Below the pieces are notes generated by a model. That model did not search any database. It saw nothing but the letters and a program-made list of their open reading frames with translations, and was not told where the DNA came from. This document shows positions 33,673 through 45,811 of a stretch of 64,000 nucleotides of DNA, piece by piece (positions within the stretch are counted from its first letter, which is position 1; the number at the start of each line of letters is the position of its first letter). The DNA is from Simmondsia chinensis (lineage: Eukaryota; Streptophyta; Magnoliopsida; Caryophyllales; Simmondsiaceae), in the NCBI GenBank assembly GCA_018398585.1, contig JAGTTD010000005.1, forward strand, positions 12,637,355-12,701,354. The letters run 5' to 3'. The position numbers and the translations under genes are program-made.

Positions 33673-34259
33673 TTTTAAGATCGAGATATGAATCTCAAAT
33701 CCTAACCTAGGGATAGAGTAAGATAATAGAGTTTGAGATGAGGAAGAAGTGAAATTAGATGAGAAATAGAGAGATAGTTAGATGAGAGAGAATTGATCTC
33801 AAATGAGATGTTTGATTATCAAGGTTATGAGATTACAAGCTAGAGCCTTACTATTTATACTACTTACATGATATGATCTAATACATTGAATCCAACCCAT
33901 GCTTGAACCGCCATTCACCTACTTAGCCGCCATACTTGACTAACTAAGACCAAGACATAACCGACCCTAACTAACTAGACTAACATACATCACTTATTAC
34001 ATGACTTATCCAAGGCTCATGCTACTTATTACATTTACATTCTATTTCATATGCTCCCTATTATGAGAATCACAGCATCTTGTTCCCATAGCAAGCATCC
34101 TAATCTTTAGCTGCTTACATTGCAATGATGCTTACAGGATCGGTTGAATTGGAATTGTTAAGAGAACAATTGTGCTTGCTGCTGCAACTTCTTTGTTGAT
34201 TTTTATGTTGAACAAGATTGTAATTGATCAAGATCTTAAGCTGAAATTCAGATCCTACA
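33673..34259 (-). repeat. 5' LTR of L2 (about 587 bp)
   Basis: Similar in length and layout to the L1 LTR (578 bp): GAGATGAGG-rich tract beside the primer site, then a TATAAATAG box on the minus strand at 33851-33859. The outer end is placed at GATCCTACA (34259), matching the GATCATAACA end of L1. The terminal TG has become TT. Confidence 0.65.
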
Positions 34260-34648
34260 ATATTAATTTCAAGTTCTGTGTTCTGGCTGAATTAGACAAA
34301 TGATTTACGATTGCATGCCAAGTGCATCTCTTTAACATATGGATGAATGCCTTTTATGTTTGTTTTTGTGTATTTATATATTAATATATGATTATTGTAG
34401 ATCTCTTTATGTTCATTGCATTTGATTTATAAAATGGACATGAGTTGTATTAATTTAGGTTTGATTGCCCTTTCTCACATTTGGTACTAGGTTGACTCTC
34501 ATGGAAATGATGTCATCCCCCCTGAAATTCATGTTTTTACGTTGTACTATATTGCATTCTGGTATACTAAAATTATTTGTTGTTAGTAATAATTATTAAT
34601 ACTCTATCCCAATGCTTCCTTGTCCTCCTGCACAGTATAGCTTATCAT

Positions 34649-37600
34649 ATGGAGGCCTCAGCTAATAGTTGGATGTATCTCCCTAGATGGATAGATGAAT
34701 TTAACATGCAGCTGAATGAATTTTTGAATAATGAGTTTGCTTCTAAAGGTCAAGGAAAAGGAAAATAGAGGCAACTTCGCTGTCCGTGTATTAAGTGTGT
34801 TTTTAGATTTTGGGGAACCAGAAATGAGGTCTATGATCATTTGATTGCCGATGGTTTTGTAGCAAATTATGATCAACATTTCCATGGGCATACTTCTTCG
34901 TCCAAAAATAGGGTCAGTGAGTTAGATGATGTTTTTGATACATCTTGCCCTTTCGATGTCAATGGGCTATTACATGGCACATTTGTCCATATAGCTGGTG
35001 ATTATGATTGGGATCAAGGAATCATAGAAGAGATGACCGAGGATGCTAAGAAATTTTATAAATTATTAGAAGAGGATAAGGTGGAATTAAATCCCGGATG
35101 TGAAAATTTTTTCATACTTTCCTGTACCATTCGGTTGTTCCTTTTCATGTGCCGACATGGATTGAGTAATCCAGCTCTTGATGACCTTTTGGATATTTTG
35201 AAGGAATTGGTTCCAAATACGAATTTTCCTAAATCTTTTAATGATGCTAGTAACACGGTTAGGGATTTGGGTCTTGATTACAAAAAGATACATGCATGCC
35301 CAAATGATTGTGTGTTGTATTGGAAGGAGTATGAAGAGGCAATATCATGTCATGTTGGTGGTTCTTCTAGGTGGAAAGTGGATGAAAAGTATATTGGGAA
35401 ACACCACAACAATCCTGCAGAACCTCGTAAGATTTCTGCAAAGGTATTGCGGCACTTTCCATTGAAACCTAGGCTTCAAAGGTTATTTCTATGTTCTGAA
35501 ACAGCCAAGTCCATGAGATGGCATCACACTGACCACCTTAAGGATGGGATCTCGAGGCATTCAGCTGATGGCCAAGCATGGAAAGACTTTGATGAATTGC
35601 ATCCAAACTTTGCACGTGATCCTCAAAATGTCAAGTTGGGGTTGGCTAGTGATGGATTTAATCCATATCGGACCATGAGCATTAATCATAGCACATGGCC
35701 TGTGATGCTCGTGAACTATAGTTTGCCCCCTTAGATGTGCATGAATGACGAATTTTTCATCCTCTCTTTGTTGGTTCAAGGTCCAAAATCTCTTGGAAAT
35801 GATATTGATATATACTTGCAACCATTAATTGAAGAAGTGAAAGATTTATGGGAAGTTGGCTTGGAGACATATGATGCTTTCGGAAAATAATCCTTTCATA
35901 TGCGTGCAGCTCTAATGTAAACGATCAACCGCTTTCCGGCATATGCAATGTTGTTGGGATGGTCCACAAAGGGGTACTTGGCATGCCCTTTTTGCAATTA
36001 TCCGACTTCTTCCAATTGGTTGCCTAATAGCAGAAAGGTGTGCTTTTAAGGGCATAGAAAATTTTTGGACCGTAACCATCCTTGGAGGTGGAATGCAACT
36101 TCTTTTAATGGCAAAACAAAGCACGCAATTGCTCCTAGTGCATTGAAAGGAAGTGAAATTTTGGAAGAGATTTCTTCATTGGATAATGTATTTGGAAAAA
36201 AAGAACAGAGTTGAGAAGAAAAATCTCAGAAATAGTAAGAAGCAGCAGAAAAAGAAGAAGCAAAAGAAGCAACAATAACTGAATATGTCTAGCCCTTGGA
36301 AGAAAAAAATCAATTTTCTATAATTTGCCTTATTAGAAACATAATTCCCTTCGTCATAACTTGGATGTGATGCACATTGAGATGAGGATACTTGGCACCT
36401 TGTTAGATATTCCAAGTAAGACAACGGATCATCTTAAGGCTTGTTTGGACCTCAAAGAGAGGAGGATAAAAAGTGACTTGCATCCGAAGATAAGTGTAGA
36501 TGGTTGACGTGCTAAGTTCAATCCAACTTGCTTCTCAAAGAACAAAGAGGAGAAAGATAATTTCTGTCATGTGTTGAAATATGCGAAGTTGCCTTATGGT
36601 TATGCATCAGATATTGGGCAATGTGTATATATTGATGAGAGGAAGATTACAGGTTACAAAAGTCATGATACTCATGTGATCTTGCAACACTTGCTCCATG
36701 TAGCAGTTAGAAAGTTATTACATAAGCCTGTTGCAGTTGCATTGATTAGATTGGCTGCTTTTTTTAGAGGTATATGTAGTAAAGCTGTGAAGCTCGAAGA
36801 GCTTGATAATTTGCAAAATGAGATCAAAGAGATATTGTTTCAACTTGAAATATTTTGTTTGCCGTCATTCTTTGATATAATAGTGCATTTACCCATCCAT
36901 TTGGTGGATGAATTAAGACTTGGTGGATCTGTTTTTTGTCAATATATGTTCGGTGTGGAGAGAAAACTTTGTAAATTGAAGTCATATGTGCGTAATAGGA
37001 GTCAACCAGAAGGCTCTATTGTAGAGGGTTACTTAGCAGAGGAGTGCTTTAATTTTTGCAAAAGATACATGAAGACAACGTTTAAGAAGAAATCAGATGA
37101 GAGAGAAAGTGTTGATGGAAGTTCAGTGCCCATTTTCCCAATGATAGGCTATCCTGTAGGAGGATAGAAAAAACGTAAAGGTAAAGCGGTTGTTTTAGGA
37201 GCTCGCATTAAAAGCACGGCACATAAATGTGCTCTATTCAACTCCGGCAAGGACATTATAGAGCAGTACATTAGGTAATGTTATATAAACACCAATTTTA
37301 ATATTTTTATATAGAACTGTTGTAATATTACTCTAAAATGATGTAAATTATCCCTTTTTTCTTTTATACCAACGAGCACAAGAACTTGTTAAAGAGTTAC
37401 CCCAAGAGGGGTAGAGGTAAAAACACAAAATGGAATCAAGCTCAAAGTCACAGTAAGGAATTTGAAGCATGGTTTATAGATAAGATAAATGTTGATGTGG
37501 TGCCAAACTATATCCGTTGGCTAGCTAAGGGTCTGAATCCAATAGCAAAGGCATGTACAGGATATTTTATCAACGGGTATAGGTTCCACATTGTAGAGCA

Positions 37601-38258
37601 TGATGAAAGACGCAAAACACAAAATAGTGGAGTCAGTCTCATTGCTTTGACCTCAAGTTTTGCAAGCTCTAAACATTGTAATCCTATTGATGATAGTGTG
37701 ACCTATTATGGAACAATACAAGATATCATTGAAATTGATTATTACGCACAATTTAGCGTTGCATTATTTAGGTTTGACTGGTTTCTTATAGAAAATGATA
37801 AATACAGGCTTATTCATGTAAATTCTAAGAGGTTACATTGTAGAGATGAGCCTTTTGTTCTTGCATCTCATGTAAATCAAGTTTACTACATGGAGGACCC
37901 GATTGAAGAAGGTGTCCAGTATGTTATTAGAAGGGTTTCTAGAGAAATCGCTGCGGAGCAAGAAGCGAACACAAATATTCATATGTTGGACGATACTCTT
38001 GGAAGTGATTTAGATGATTTTAATCTTGCAACAATTGATGATCGTGATGTTAGTTAGGCTACAAATGACACACCTGCAACCATCATTGAGATAACATCCA
38101 ATATTGTAGACAACAAACACGATGAAGGTGGGAAAGTCGAGGAAGATGAGCAAGAGGATGAGGAAGAGGAAGAAGATGACTCGGATTATTATGGCTCAGA
38201 TTACAGTGACCCTAATTATGAATCGAATTATGATGACACTAATTGGGACTTTGTTTAA
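34649..38258 (+). pseudogene. CACTA-2 tnp2 transposase
   Basis: Starts at ATG 34649 (MEASANSWMYLPRWIDEF), the Transposase-associated domain with CPCIKC. The tnp2 domain follows (DAKKFYKLLEEDK, LGLDYKKIHACPNDCVLYWK, RHFPLKPRLQRLF, MRWHHTDHLKDGISRH, STWPVMLVNYSLPP, GYLACPFCNY, RHNLDVMHIE). DUF4218 is at about 36870-37070 (HLPIHLVDELRLGG, KSYVRNRSQPEGSIVEG). A GT donor at 37275 and AG acceptor at 37376 define an intron. DUF4216 follows (TQNSGVSLIA, VALFRFDWFLI) with an acidic tail (EEEEEDDSDYYGSDY). Stops at about 34766, 35732, 35888 and 37165 and a degraded stretch 36200-36340 disable it. Confidence 0.9.
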
Positions 38259-38352
38259 TGATTCCATCTTATTTGATTAGTGCATTAATTGCATTTTCAA
38301 TATTTTTTTTGTAAATTGAATTTTTTGAAAGTTCTAATTTTGATTTTACGGT

Positions 38353-41300
38353 ATGTCATCTTCCCTTTCTCCTCATGCTTGGCATAAATTTGCAAGTCGA
38401 AATTCTAACATTTTCGATGCATTATACTTGAATTTTCAGGCTCAAAATAATGACAAAAAAAAAATTGCCACTGAATGGAGAAAGAAACAGACCCAAAAGG
38501 TGAATCAGAAATGAGAAGCCATGTTTGTTGGAACTATAGCCACACTACTGAGGAAAAAGCAATAAGAACAAAGGTTAATGAGACAACAAAGAAATGAACA
38601 ACTTAAAGCTTTAGAAATGGTCGAAGTTGAGGATGATTTTGCTAATGGAAATGAATGACACAAAGCTGAAAATGATGACTTCAGTGCTAAAAATGATGAT
38701 TTAATTCTGAAAATGATTTTTATCGTCATGAAAATGATGATTTTAGTTGTGAGAAAAAAATCTTGAAGCACAAGAGCTTCAATCAACAATGAGGAGGAAT
38801 CCCTTTATTGAAGCTCAAGCTAGCAAAAGTTTGCAATGCCAAGTGTCTGAACGAAAATCAAAAGGAACTCATCAGAGTTGAAGATCACATGAAGCTGGAA
38901 ATCGACCAAGCCAAGTCTCTCCACATCAAGAACAAAGATCTCATCGCAGTAAAAGATCTCGAGGACTTGAAAATCAGCTAAGTCAAGCTTCTGAAAGACA
39001 AGACCAAGGATCCCAACAGAACCAACGAAATTTGACTTTTGAGAGTAGCGAAGGCAATCCTCAGAATAGTGAAGGTGCATCTTTTGATTAAATCAAAAAT
39101 TGTAAATTAACCAAATTGTTAAATGCCTTGTTCGATAATATTTTTTGTCTGTATATGTAGATCCCTCATCTCATATCAATAAGCATAGAGAGCCTACTAA
39201 AATGAAACATGTTCATGCTCGATCTTTTGTGGATAAAGTTCCCATATTTGTGAATGGATATAACCAAGCTGTTGGTCCATCGGATAAAATTGCTGATGAA
39301 TTTAGTAGCTTCTTGGGAACGTTGGGCCGAGATCCTGGTATTTGCTCGTTGAATCATACCAATTGGAGTAAAGTACCCAAGCAACATATATTGGACTAAG
39401 TAAAGGTACAATTTTTACTTGTTTACTGTCTTAATTTACTAATACTGTTCTTGACGCACCATATTAATTTTGCTGAAAAAGTATGAGATTCCACCATAGG
39501 GTCGCAAGTGGGTGTTACACTCAGTGAATTATGCATGGAGGTCTTACAAACATGACCTGAAGTAAGCTCATTTTGACAAGTATGAGGACGATGCAACCAG
39601 GTGGGCTAACCGCCCTAGAGGAGTTGTCCCTGTTTATCAAATGAGAGCTCTCTTTAAGCGATGGAATACCCAGGAAGCTCAGGTATTTATAATAGATTAT
39701 AAGAATATATTTTCACTATATATTTATTGTAATTGTATTTATGACATGCTTTCTCATATGTGTTTTATAGAATGTGGCTACAATCGAAAACCGTAATTCG
39801 CTTAGTCAAAAATATAGGCACACGGCTGGGAGAAAAAGCTTCGCACGTATAAGTTATGGATTGGTAAAAGAGCTCTCTAAGTGTTATATCCATCTTTGGC
39901 CACTCTTAGAATTACAAAAGACTAAGATTTTACTTACACTACTTTGGTGTCACTTGTAGCAACAAGTTAATCAAGATAAGCAACCTCCTTCCCGAGCAGA
40001 AATGTTCGTCCTAACACGCAAAAGAAGATCCGGTAAAGTATACAAAGACAATGGAGGGAGCACCAACTCAAAAATTGTAAGTTGATTTATTAATAAGTTA
40101 ACGACTGATATCTTACTTTGTTTGACTCTTCATTGATTTGTACACTTATATAGGGTGAAGTTCAGTCACAACAAGACAAGATTAATGCGGAGGATGGTGC
40201 AAACGCCAAGAATAGGGATGCCTTCATTGAGGTTATGCCTGATGAACATCCTGGTCGACTGCGTCTCTACGGGAGGGCTGTTTGTCTGAAGGATGTGAAA
40301 GGAAAGGCAAAACTGGGTGATATATAAGTTCCATCTAATGTTATGGATGCTATGAAAGCATAACTCAAGGCTGATGTTACAAAAGAAGTTTTGAAGAAAC
40401 TTATATCAAAGCTTAGAGCTATTGTCCCAAGCTTAAGTAATCTTAGACCTTAAGTGCTACAAGGATTAGTTGAGTCACCTGGCAATGCTGGTAGTGCTCC
40501 TAATCAAAATGGTGCTTCTTCAACTAGTGCCAGAAGTTCTCGAAAGAATCAGGAGTGCTTCTACAATTTATGTTTCTATTTCTCCGCCTCTTAGGGTCAT
40601 GTGGCTTGAGATTTTGTGAAATTTTTGATGATACAATAACTCACCCCTAGTTCTTCTTGATTTCTTCTATCTCTCATCTAATTCTCTAAGTACTTATCTT
40701 GATTTCACTTTCTAAGTGTAAATCCTTATCCAAACCCTAGGTTATGATTCAAATTGAACTTGAATCATAACAATAGCTATCAAAGCCTTTATTTGCTTCC
40801 AAATCAAGTTAATTGATATCAAGTTCTTGAGTATTGATCAAGAACATATATGAAAATTACATTAAAAAAAAGTTGAAATTCATTTAGACTTGAGGAATTG
40901 CATTTGATTTAAAATATGAAGGTCGTTCTGGTGTGAGCTGAAATTCAGTCCAAGGCTACTATTATTGTGTGTGTCTCTGCCATGATACTTCTATCTTAGG
41001 TTGCACTTGATCAAGATTCTGAGCTACATTGTTCAGATCGTGTTGTATACACATCAAAGTTGCGATTATGAGCTTAAATCTTCAAAATTCAGTGTTCGGT
41101 AGTTCGAACCAAATTTAACTCAAGTGAAGAGCTGAATTCTGATAAGTACAAGCTGAATTTATTTCAGAGGTTGATTAGATTTAGCTCAAGGTTTTGTTGA
41201 GCACAATTTAGTTGTGGTCGTGCTGAATTTTTTTTTCAAGTTTGAGCTACAATCAGATATTGTGCTTAGATTTCAAGATTGAAGCTTAAGCTTGCTGCTG

Positions 41301-42507
41301 CGATTTAGATTAAGTGGTAGAAACCTCACTTCAGCCCGGTTTTGTGAACATTCGTGTTATGATCCGAGCTTGATGAGGATCTAGGGGGTTTGGGCTGCAT
41401 ATTGCTATTGTTGATGAGCTGCAGTTATGTTGCTGCTATGTTAATAGTTAGCTTAACAAATGTAGTAGTTAGTTCTTCCTCTACATACTTTAGTACAAAT
41501 GTAATAAGCTGCAGTAAGCTTGCAGCGTGTTGCTTATCTTTGGTGCCTAAGGTTTATTTGTTAGTTAGTTAGATATGTTAGTTGGTTTAGATATTTTGTG
41601 TGTTAAGTCGGTTGCTATCATGGTTTAGGTTCAATGTATTAGCTTGCCTTGTATTTGCCTATAAGTAGTGTTGATCAAGTGTATTTGCATGACAGTTTGT
41701 TCATTGTCCAGGTTCAGTGCACTTGTGCGTGTGATTTGGTGATTGTTTGGGGTTGTATTTGCAATCAGATCAGCTGAAGTGAATTTTGTTAAGCTGAATC
41801 ATATTTGAGCTAAATTGTGTGCACAAAATCAATGTAAGATCAAGAATATTTAAAGGGGGCATATTGTTATAATCGTAATGAGTCATAAGGGGTAATCTAG
41901 TAGTATGTATATGGCTAATAAGATCATGTAAGGTCAAGTTGGTTGGGAGTATTGTCCTAATGCAATGTACTTGTCTTAACTCATTGTTAGTATATGATTC
42001 AAATTGAACTTGAATCATAATTGTTAACTTTATATACATTTGTTATATTTTGAACTACCTTTTGTGTTTCGTTTTCTTTTTATTGCATCCGTTGAAGGTC
42101 TCATGGTATTCTTGGGCATTAATGTGAAGGGAGGGGAGTTAGGGTTGGTAGTAGCAGTTTTTGGTCGATGAAGTGTCAGTGATGGCAGTTGCATTGGCGG
42201 TTGAGGTGACAAAGTGTTGTGGGGTTGGTAGTAAACACTTGGGGCCCTCATATTTTATGTGGTGCATACATTTGCCGATGACAATTGAATTTTGTATGAT
42301 GTTATGTTTTGCCTTGGTAGATAATAGTGTTTTTTAAATAGGGTTTTGTGTTGGACTTTATTGGTGAATATTATGTTGTTGTCAATGTAAAGACGGAATG
42401 TGTCATTTACTAAATGTTTCTATTAACTTTGTACTCATGATTTAATATTTTTTCGTGGCAGTTAGATGGTGATGATGATGAAGGTGATGATGAAGATGAT
42501 GTTTTCT
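38353..42507 (+). pseudogene. CACTA-2 second gene, Transposase_24 type
   Basis: Possible start MSSSLSPHAWHKF at 38353. Recognisable exons: 39161-39405 (REPTKMKHVHARS, LNHTNWSKVPKQHILD), 39481-39682 (RKWVLHSVNYAWRSYK, RWANRPRGVVPVYQM), 39772-39862 (NSLSQKYRHTAGRKSFARI), 39960-40077 (QPPSRAEMFVLTRKRRSGK) and 40154 onward (EVMPDEHPGRLRLYGRAV). A last exon at 42463-42507 encodes LDGDDDEGDDEDDVF. The order matches the second gene of CACTA-1, with GT/AG at most edges. L3 lies in the last intron or exon edge. Several stops show it is inactive. The 38400-39090 part is low-complexity and asparagine/lysine-rich. Confidence 0.8.
40556..42023 (+). mobile_element. L3: LTR-element remnant, no coding region
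   Basis: A CT-rich TCTCTCATCTAATTCTC tract (40670-40690) is followed by an LTR end CATAACA (40772) and a decayed primer site (CTATCAAAGCC). About 580 bp of non-coding interior then leads to a probable 3' LTR starting TGTTATGATCCGAGC at 41357, the same start as the L1 LTR. The near-palindrome TATGATTCAAATTGAACTTG with AATCATAA following ends both LTR copies (about 40743 and 41994). The 5' LTR is shortened. It is an internally deleted relative of L1/L2 on the opposite strand. Confidence 0.55.
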
Positions 42508-42759
42508 GACTATTGTATAGTTAACATCAAAAATTCGGTCGTTAGTACTTTTGTAAGTAACAATGGAGTATGTTAGGCTATTTTGTACTTTGCTAGGTTA
42601 TCATATTTTTTGTTATGCTATTTTGTAAGTAACAATGGAGTGTGTTTGGCTTTATGTTGGACTTGATGGATGTTATTTTGTTGACAATTGGTACGTAGTA
42701 ATTTTGTTGTTAATGAATGAAGTTGGATATTTCTTATTTCGAAACAGGTGTACTGTACC
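42508..42759. other. CACTA-2 3' untranslated region
   Basis: AT-rich. Contains a repeated TTTTGTAAGTAACAATGGAGT word (about 42550 and 42623). No gene seen. Confidence 0.45.
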
Positions 42760-43325
42760 ATGAATTTTATTGCAATGTAGGATTATAAATGAATATCGAA
42801 CCATTCTTATAGATAATAAACTGTTGCAACAGGTTTCTCAAAGCGTTAGTTATTTGCATAGAAACCATTGTTATAGAGGACAAAACCGTTGTAATAGATT
42901 TCTCAAATTGTTGGGTTTAATAGTAAAAAAGCCATTGCCCTAGGGGAAAATAACTGTTGTAAAAGGTATCTAAAACCGCTATAGTCTACGGGAAAACCAT
43001 TGCAATAAACAAAACTAACCATAACAAATGTTGCCATTATAGAAAAAGTCGCTACACCAGGTACCTAAAAACTGATGTTATTTCATAAAAAACCATTGCT
43101 ATAGGCATTTCTATTAAAAAAAATGGTTGCCTTAAATAAATAAAACCGTTGTCACATGTAAGTCAAAAAACTGTTGCTATAGGCATTTCTATTATCCTGA
43201 AAACCGTTGCCATAGGCTATGACAATGGTGGCGCATTAAACGGTTCAAAAACCATTGCTGTACTCCTAATACAACGGTTTCCAGTCTACAGTAACAGTTT
43301 TGAACCGTTGCCGTAGCCCTATTAT
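42760..43325. repeat. Right subterminal repeats of CACTA-2
   Basis: Many copies of AAAACCGTTGC, AAACCATTGCTATAGG and AACGGTTT words in both orientations, matching the left end motif. The right block is more than twice as long as the left. Confidence 0.82.
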
Positions 43326-43334
43326 GTAGTAGTG

Positions 43335-45678
43335 GCACAATAGATGTTTATCGACAACCTTTGATAGAGGAGTTGAAAGACTTATGGGAATTCGGCGTGG
43401 AAACTTACGATGCATCTAAACAACAAAATTTTAAGTTGCATGCCAACTTATTATGGACTATTAATGATTTCCAACTTATGGTATCCTCTCTGGATGGAGT
43501 ACAAAAGGGAAATTGGTATGTCCTTGTTCTCAAAAGTATACTCACTCTCTTAGATGGCCAAATTGTTGCAAGCAGGCTTACATGCGCCACCGACGCTTCC
43601 TTCCAACCAACCATAGTTGGCGGAAGAAAATGGGCTAGTTTGGAAACAAAGAGATGGGAGAACCTCTGATACCATTGTCAGGGGCAGATGTTCATGAGCA
43701 AGTGCAAGATTTGGAGGGGATTCCCTTTAGTAAAGCTCCTCATCTAAAGATAAAAGTCGATCATCAACGAAGGGGGGACAATTGGAACAAGAAAAGCATT
43801 TTTTGGGGGTTGACTTATTGGAAAAACCTTTTATTGAGGCATAATTTGGATGTTATGCACATTGAAAAGAATGTTTATGATATTGTGTTGGGAACTATCA
43901 TGAACATGAAGGGGAGGACTAAGGATACTGTTAAGTCTCATCTAGATTTATGAGCCCTCAATATAAGGCCAGATTTACACCCTCGTGAAAAGGGAAACAA
44001 ACTTGAACTACCTCCGGCACCCTACATCTTGTCTCAAAAGCAGAGGCAAATATTGTGCGAGTTTTTGAAAGAAGTGAAAGCTCTGGATGGGATCTCATCA
44101 AACATCTCTAGGTGTGTAAATTTAAAAAAGGGTAAGATCTCTGGTTTGAAGAGCCATGACTGCCATGTTCTCCTCCAAAGGTTATGTCTTCTTGTGATTC
44201 ATGGAGATATGCCTACCAAGGAAGTAAGTGAAGCAGTTGTTGAGTTGTCAAGTTTTTTCAATGTGTTATGTGCTAAGGCATTGAGGATGGGGGATCTAGA
44301 ACGAATCAAAGCTCAAATTCCCATAACTCATTCAAAGTTAGAGAAATGGTTTCCTCCTGCTTGTTGGAATATCATGTTGCACTTGCCCATTCATTTAGTT
44401 GATGAAGCTATGATTCGTGGGCCCGTACTTTGCCATTGGATGTATGTAGGGGAATGGGATATGTATATCCTTAAGTCATATGTTCGCAATCAAGCTCTTC
44501 CAGAAGGCTCAATTGCCGTGGGCTACCTTACCGATGAGTGTATGATCTTATGCTCCAGATATTTATTAGGTATTGAGACAAAATTTAATCGCCCTGAACG
44601 CAATCATGATGGTGGTATGCAATCTTGTAAAAAGCTATCCGTCTTCTCCCATCCTGGAATGCCATTGGGAGCTCCTAACATTTGTAATTTTGACGTGCGT
44701 GAAAGATATCAAGCTCACTTATTTCCTTTGAAGAATTGTATAGAAGTTTCACCTTTCCTTCGGTAAGACATCATAATTATTCTTTTTACTGCAGTAGCTT
44801 GTACTTGTGAAACTAACTTATTCAACTTTGTAGAGAACATTCTCAAATAATAACACGTTCTAATGTTCGAATGACTAAAGAAGAGAAAGATAATCACTTT
44901 GTTGAGTGGTTTAAAGAAAGTGTAAGAAAGTATCTACGGACATAGTTACTTATAAATACCTATTTTATTTCCATACTGATAAGTGTTTATTTTCAATAGG
45001 TTGTACTTTTGAGCAAGGAAGGAAAATGCCCCCATGGTGAAGAATTATTGTCATTAGCAACCAAATCTATATCATATGTGAAATCTTACAATGGTTATGT
45101 AACCAATTGGTTTAGATTTCGTACATTAAAGCGTGATGTACGTACAAGGACACAAAATAGTGGGATCTGTGTGGTTGGTAATACTAGTTATGGATCTCCT
45201 AATATTGACTACTACGAAGTGTTGACTGAGGTTATTAGATTGGAGTATCTTGGGGATAACCAGATTGTGTTTTTTTGTTGTAATTGGTGGGGTATAAGTG
45301 ATGGAGGAGTTAAAAAAATATAAATTTGATTTTGTTAGCATTAATTGCCAACATCATTTAAAAACAAACAAGCCCTTTTTATTAGCCAGTCAAGCACTAC
45401 AAGTGTTTTATGCCAATGATGTTGTTCAGAAAGGTTGGCATGTTGCGGTTAAGGTACAACCTCGAGACTCATACGAGATGTGCATTGAAGCAAATGATGA
45501 TCATGATGAAGTTACTGAAGCTAACCAGCAGACTGATTCTTTTAATGCTCAGTTCGCAGCTCCTAGTTCATCAATAGACTTTGAGTATTCTGTTAGTCTC
45601 AAAAGAAATGATTTAGAAGCTGAAATGGTGGACAAATCTAAATTAAGAAAGAAGAAAAAGAGAAGATCAAGGAGATGA
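43335..45678 (+). pseudogene. CACTA-1 tnp2 transposase, 3' part (DUF4218, DUF4216)
   Basis: Resumes the same protein right after CACTA-2 with TIDVYRQPLIEELKDLWEFG. It continues through LLRHNLDVMHIEKNVYD (43840) and a DUF4218 domain (NIMLHLPIHLVDEA, YILKSYVRNQALPEGSIAVG; 44370-44550). A GT donor follows CTTCG at 44762, a small exon lies at 44834 to about 44921, and an exon from 45000 contains DUF4216 (TRTQNSGICV, QIVFFCCNWWGI). Frame changes near 43660 and in an A-run at 45313, and a stop at 43951-43953, disable it. The C-terminus is lysine/arginine-rich. Confidence 0.88.
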
Positions 45679-45811
45679 GTTTAATTTGATGTCTAATTTG
45701 ATGTACTTGCTATTGTATTTCTTTGTTGTATTTACTGCTAGCTAAAAAATTGCTTTGAATGGTAAATGTGTTTGATATTAATTGATTTTCTTTGTTATTT
45801 GTTTAGGTGAA

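Larger units (their letters stand above)
30827..34259 (-). mobile_element. L2: second copy of the non-autonomous L1 family
   Basis: Minus-strand element with a 5' LTR (33673-34259), primer site (TGGTATCAGAGCC at about 33657-33670), leader, a long broken ORF related to that of L1 and a truncated 3' LTR (30827-31011). The 3' LTR is fused directly to sequence matching L1 around 453-490, so part of the LTR and the end of the internal region have been deleted. Inserted into CACTA-2 between the 102-bp array and the transposase. Confidence 0.78.
28966..43334 (+). mobile_element. CACTA-2 transposon, nested in CACTA-1 tnp2
   Basis: The left end starts CACTACTACAAAATAGGCCT. The right end is the inverted partner, ending CCTATTATGTAGTAGTG; about 26 of the outer 30 bases match. 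Subterminal repeats of AACGGTTTT type line both ends. It carries its own tnp2 gene and Transposase_24 gene plus later insertions L2 and L3. The interrupted CACTA-1 protein resumes immediately beyond 43334. The expected 3-bp duplication is not clean (CGC left, GCA right). Confidence 0.88.

Noticed and set aside
36176..36424. Phenylalanine-rich minus-strand ORF
   Set aside because: It is the complement of a lysine/glutamine-rich degraded stretch of the CACTA-2 transposase.
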